A stretch of DNA of 64,000 nt from Comamonas terrae (GTDB taxonomy: Bacteria; Pseudomonadota; Gammaproteobacteria; Burkholderiales; Burkholderiaceae_C), in assembly GCF_001544075.1 (NCBI RefSeq), contig NZ_BCNT01000005.1, forward strand, positions 62,001 to 126,000, read 5' to 3'. Positions 60,914 to 64,000 of this stretch are shown here, one piece after another. The notes under the pieces are model-generated. The model searched no databases and was not told where the DNA came from. It saw only the letters and a program-made list of their open reading frames with translations. Each line of letters starts with the position of its first letter. Position 1 is the stretch's first letter. A program made the translations under genes and the position numbers.

Positions 60914-62227
60914 GTGGCTACTAGCGCAGCTCAAATTGCAAAAACCGGAAAATTCGGCGATCTCAAGCGTCGACTGGTTTTTCTGTTGCTCGCGCTGATC
61001 GTCTACCGCATCGGGGCACATATCCCGGTGCCGGGCATCGATCCGGCGCAGCTGCAGCAGCTGTTCAATGGCCAGCAGGGCGGCATTCTCAATCTGTTCA
61101 ACATGTTCTCGGGTGGAGCGCTCTCGCGCTTCACGGTGTTCGCACTGGGGATCATGCCGTACATCTCGGCATCGATCATCATGCAGCTCATGACCTATGT
61201 GGTCCCGACATTCGAACAGCTGAAAAAGGAAGGTGAATCGGGTCGTCGCAAGATCACCCAGTACACCCGCTACGGCACTCTGGGCCTGGCGATTTTTCAG
61301 TCCCTGGGTATTGCCGTCGCCCTGGAAAGCTCCGCAGGACTGGTTCTGAGCCCGGGCTTCGGCTTCCGCCTCACGGCGGTGGTCAGCCTCACGGCCGGCA
61401 CCATGTTCCTGATGTGGCTCGGTGAACAGATTACAGAACGTGGTCTGGGCAACGGTATCTCGATCCTGATCTTTGCAGGTATCGCCGCAGGTCTGCCGAA
61501 CTCCATCGGTGGTCTGCTGGAACTGGTGCGCACCGGTGCCATGAGCATCCTGGCTGCGATCTTCATTGTTCTCGTGGTGGCAGGCGTGACGTACTTCGTC
61601 GTGTTTGTCGAGCGAGGCCAACGCAAGATCCTGGTGAATTACGCACGCCGTCAGGTCGGCAACAAGGTGTATGGCGGACAGTCTTCGCACTTGCCGCTGA
61701 AGCTGAACATGGCCGGGGTCATTCCTCCCATCTTCGCTTCCTCGATCATCTTGCTGCCCGCGACGGTGGTGAATTGGTTCAGTGCGGGAGAATCCATGCG
61801 CTGGCTAAAGGATATTGCGAGCACGTTGACCCCTGGTCAGCCGATCTATGTCATCCTCTATGCTGCCGCGATCATTTTCTTCTGCTTCTTCTACACGGCC
61901 CTGGTCTTCAACAGCCGGGAAACAGCCGACAACCTGAAGAAGAGTGGCGCTTTCATCCCCGGGATCCGTCCTGGCGACCAGACAGCACGCTACATTGACA
62001 AGATTCTGGTTCGCCTGACACTGGCTGGCGCGATCTACATTACCTTCGTGTGCCTGTTGCCCGAATTCCTGATCCTGAAGTACAACGTCCCGTTCTACTT
62101 CGGCGGTACATCGCTGCTGATTATTGTGGTGGTGACCATGGACTTCATGGCGCAGGTTCAGAACTACGTGATGTCGCAGCAATACGAGTCGCTCCTGAAA
62201 AAAGCGAACTTCAAGGCTGGTATTTGA
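60914..62227 (+). CDS. secY: Protein translocase subunit SecY
   Basis: A 437-residue polytopic core of the SecYEG channel with ten membrane helices. Marked by [20 protein letters not shown], the plug and pore region [40 protein letters not shown] and the cytosolic loop [20 protein letters not shown]. Start is GTG at 60914, 24 bp after rplO. It is the last gene before the secY-rpmJ gap with a GC-rich hairpin. Confidence 0.98.
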   Translation: MATSAAQIAKTGKFGDLKRRLVFLLLALIVYRIGAHIPVPGIDPAQLQQLFNGQQGGILNLFNMFSGGALSRFTVFALGIMPYISASIIMQLMTYVVPTFEQLKKEGESGRRKITQYTRYGTLGLAIFQSLGIAVALESSAGLVLSPGFGFRLTAVVSLTAGTMFLMWLGEQITERGLGNGISILIFAGIAAGLPNSIGGLLELVRTGAMSILAAIFIVLVVAGVTYFVVFVERGQRKILVNYARRQVGNKVYGGQSSHLPLKLNMAGVIPPIFASSIILLPATVVNWFSAGESMRWLKDIASTLTPGQPIYVILYAAAIIFFCFFYTALVFNSRETADNLKKSGAFIPGIRPGDQTARYIDKILVRLTLAGAIYITFVCLLPEFLILKYNVPFYFGGTSLLIIVVVTMDFMAQVQNYVMSQQYESLLKKANFKAGI

Positions 62228-62232
62228 TGACA

Positions 62233-62254
62233 AGGCTGCCCGGGTGGGCAGCCT
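62233..62254. terminator. GC-rich hairpin between secY and rpmJ
   Basis: AGGCTGCCC (62233-62241), loop GGGT, GGGCAGCCT (62246-62254) form a perfect 9-bp stem 5 bp after the secY stop. There is no T-tract, so it may be an attenuating or mRNA-processing element rather than a full terminator. The 121-bp gap has no infA gene. Confidence 0.4.
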
Positions 62255-62348
62255 GCCAAAAGTTAGTAGACGCCCATCGAGATCTATCGCGGGCAATGAG
62301 TCCCCGGTCGATAGGCCGATAGTGGATGGAAAGTTTTAGGAGAATGAA

Positions 62349-62462
62349 ATGAGAGTTTCGGCTTCGGTCAAGAAAATCTGCCGTAACTGCAAGATCATCC
62401 GTCGCAAAGGTGTTGTGCGCGTGATCTGCACGGACCAGCGCCACAAGCAGCGCCAAGGTTGA
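62349..62462 (+). CDS. rpmJ: 50S ribosomal protein L36
   Basis: A 37-residue protein that starts [20 protein letters not shown] and ends with [11 protein letters not shown]. The zinc ribbon ligands Cys11, Cys14, Cys27 and His32 are all present, so it is the zinc-binding form. GGAG precedes the ATG. It opens the alpha part of the cluster. Confidence 0.97.
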   Translation: MRVSASVKKICRNCKIIRRKGVVRVICTDQRHKQRQG

Positions 62463-62484
62463 TTGAAAGCATTAGAGGACTAAT

Positions 62485-62850
62485 ATGGCACGTATTGCTG
62501 GCATTAACATCCCGCCGCACAAGCATGCTGAAATCGGCCTGACCGCCATCTATGGCATCGGTCGTACAACAGCTCGCAAGATCTGCGAAGCCTGCGGCAT
62601 CGAATATTCCAAGAAGATCAAGGATCTGACGGACGCCGATCTGGAAAAGATCCGCGACCAACTGGCTCCTCTGACGCTGGAAGGCGATCTGCGTCGTGAA
62701 ACCACGATGAACATCAAGCGTCTGATGGACATCGGCTGCTACCGCGGTTTCCGTCATCGTCGTGGCCTGCCCATGCGCGGTCAGCGTACCCGCACGAATG
62801 CCCGTACCCGCAAGGGTCCGCGCAAGGGCGCTGCGGCTTTGAAGAAATAA
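62485..62850 (+). CDS. rpsM: 30S ribosomal protein S13
   Basis: A 121-residue S13: [40 protein letters not shown] and the basic C-terminus [15 protein letters not shown]. It contacts the P-site tRNA and the 50S subunit. Confidence 0.98.
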   Translation: MARIAGINIPPHKHAEIGLTAIYGIGRTTARKICEACGIEYSKKIKDLTDADLEKIRDQLAPLTLEGDLRRETTMNIKRLMDIGCYRGFRHRRGLPMRGQRTRTNARTRKGPRKGAAALKK

Positions 62851-62870
62851 AGAGAGATTGAGAGATCACT

Positions 62871-63275
62871 ATGGCTAAGTCTCCCGCTAACAACGCAGCA
62901 GCCCGCGTTCGCAAGAAGGTCCGCAAGAACATTTCGGACGGCATTGCACACGTGCACGCTTCGTTCAACAACACGATCATCACCATCACCGACCGCCAAG
63001 GCAACGCTCTGTCGTGGGCCTCGTCGGGTGGCCAGGGTTTCAAGGGTTCGCGCAAGTCGACTCCCTTTGCTGCCCAGGTGGCTTCGGAAGTGGCCGGTCG
63101 TGCTGCTATCGAACAGGGCATCAAGAACCTGGACGTCGAAATCAAGGGTCCCGGCCCCGGCCGTGAATCCTCGGTCCGCGCCCTGGGCGCCCTGGGCATC
63201 CGCATCACCTCCATCTCGGACGTGACGCCGGTTCCCCACAACGGCTGCCGCCCCCAAAAGCGTCGTCGTATCTAA
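62871..63275 (+). CDS. rpsK: 30S ribosomal protein S11
   Basis: A 134-residue S11 with [40 protein letters not shown] and the C-terminal [15 protein letters not shown], the usual family signatures. It lies 20 bp after rpsM. Confidence 0.98.
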   Translation: MAKSPANNAAARVRKKVRKNISDGIAHVHASFNNTIITITDRQGNALSWASSGGQGFKGSRKSTPFAAQVASEVAGRAAIEQGIKNLDVEIKGPGPGRESSVRALGALGIRITSISDVTPVPHNGCRPQKRRRI

Positions 63276-63363
63276 TCCCAACCAAGCCCACCGCCGCCCA
63301 GGTGCATCAGCATCGCGGGCGGCTCCCGTGTTTGTGCACGGCAGATGAAACAAAGGAAATCAA

Positions 63364-63987
63364 GTGGCACGTTATATCGGCCCCAAGGCCAAGCTCTCCC
63401 GCCGCGAAGGCACCGATCTGTTCCTGAAGAGCGCCCGTCGCTCCATCGCTGACAAGGCAAAGTTCGACACCAAGCCCGGTCAGCATGGCCGCACTTCCGG
63501 CCAGCGCACTTCCGACTATGGCCTGCAACTGCGTGAAAAGCAGAAGGTCAAGCGCATGTACGGCGTGCTGGAAAAGCAATTCCGCCGCTACTTCGAAGCT
63601 GCCGAGCGCAAGCGCGGCAACACCGGCGCCAACCTGCTGACGCTGCTGGAATCGCGCCTGGACAACGTCGTGTACCGCATGGGCTTCGGCTCCACCCGCT
63701 CGGAAGCCCGCCAGCTGGTGTCGCACAAGGCCATCACCGTGAACGGCCAGGCCGTGAACATCCCCTCCTACTCCGTGAAGGTGGGTGACGTGGTTGCCGT
63801 GCGCGAAAAGTCCAAGAAGCAGGCTCGCGTGGTCGAAGCCCTGCAACTGGCTTCCCAAGTGGGCTTCCCCGCATGGGTGGAAGTGGCTGCCGACAAGGCA
63901 GAAGGCACTTTCAAGAAGGCTCCTGACCGCGACGAATTCGGCTCTGACATCAACGAATCCCTGATCGTTGAGTTGTACTCGCGTTAA
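63364..63987 (+). CDS. rpsD: 30S ribosomal protein S4
   Basis: A 207-residue S4, a primary 16S rRNA-binding protein. The N-terminus [20 protein letters not shown] lacks the zinc cysteines; the S4 RNA-binding domain is [20 protein letters not shown] and [20 protein letters not shown]. An 88-bp gap separates it from rpsK. The window ends 13 bp after its stop codon; rpoA is expected next. Confidence 0.98.
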   Translation: MARYIGPKAKLSRREGTDLFLKSARRSIADKAKFDTKPGQHGRTSGQRTSDYGLQLREKQKVKRMYGVLEKQFRRYFEAAERKRGNTGANLLTLLESRLDNVVYRMGFGSTRSEARQLVSHKAITVNGQAVNIPSYSVKVGDVVAVREKSKKQARVVEALQLASQVGFPAWVEVAADKAEGTFKKAPDRDEFGSDINESLIVELYSR

Positions 63988-64000
63988 TCCTTAGCAGCGA

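Overview
This is a GC-rich chromosomal window from a betaproteobacterium, almost certainly a member of the Comamonadaceae (Delftia, Comamonas or Acidovorax-like; the genus cannot be settled by eye). The support is a Bug/TctC-type periplasmic receptor, the SpecificRecomb family membrane protein next to apaG and rpe, a chorismate mutase inside the trp operon, a fused AdoMet decarboxylase-spermidine synthase, a GlpSTPQUV-type glycerol ABC importer, and short interspersed intergenic repeats I associate with this family. The content is mostly core metabolism. I see no IS element, prophage, CRISPR array, tRNA or rRNA gene.

Layout. Positions 1-5.5 kb: the 3' end of a CotH-kinase-like gene, then a hybrid sensor kinase divergent from the C4-dicarboxylate carrier dctA. 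Positions 5.5-14.6 kb: a kinase-fold protein, a membrane-anchored glutamate-synthase-like FMN protein, a YecA/SEC-C protein, a small XRE regulator, and a tight minus-strand cluster panE-thiL-bestrophin-pgpA-pncC preceded by a LysR regulator. Positions 14.6-17.4 kb: a divergent AtuA-like two-gene unit plus a Bug receptor. Positions 17.4-26 kb: YbdK ligase and a CPA2 antiporter (overlapping), a SpecificRecomb protein, apaG, rpe, gph, the speD-speE fusion and a secreted chalcone-isomerase-fold protein. Positions 26.2-31.6 kb: the operon trpE - chorismate mutase - trpG - trpD - unknown membrane protein - trpC, preceded by a possible leader peptide, then ung. Positions 32.4-34.7 kb: two separate Wzz-type chain-length regulators, the second in visibly AT-richer DNA. 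Positions 34.7-45.2 kb: queA, recG, oxyR, dps, a PAP2 phosphatase, ubiA, proC, a phytase-like lipoprotein and aqpZ.

Positions 45.3-56.2 kb form a complete glycerol regulon. Minus-strand glpR, a GNAT acetyltransferase and glpK face plus-strand glpS-glpT-glpP-glpQ-glpU-glpV (ABC import) and glpD. Glycerol entering through the ABC system, perhaps also through the nearby aquaporin, would be phosphorylated by GlpK and oxidised by GlpD, with GlpR as the local repressor. The two ATPases carry complementary motif losses, which suggests a single functional ATP site.

Positions 56.6-64 kb hold the spc and alpha ribosomal protein clusters, from rplN to rpsD including secY and rpmJ. They are driven by an apparent promoter just upstream of rplN and are not joined to an S10 cluster; no infA lies between secY and rpmJ. 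The window ends just after rpsD, where rpoA would be expected.

All functions are inferred from sequence motifs and gene order. Start codons were chosen from ribosome-binding sites, family lengths and gene overlaps.
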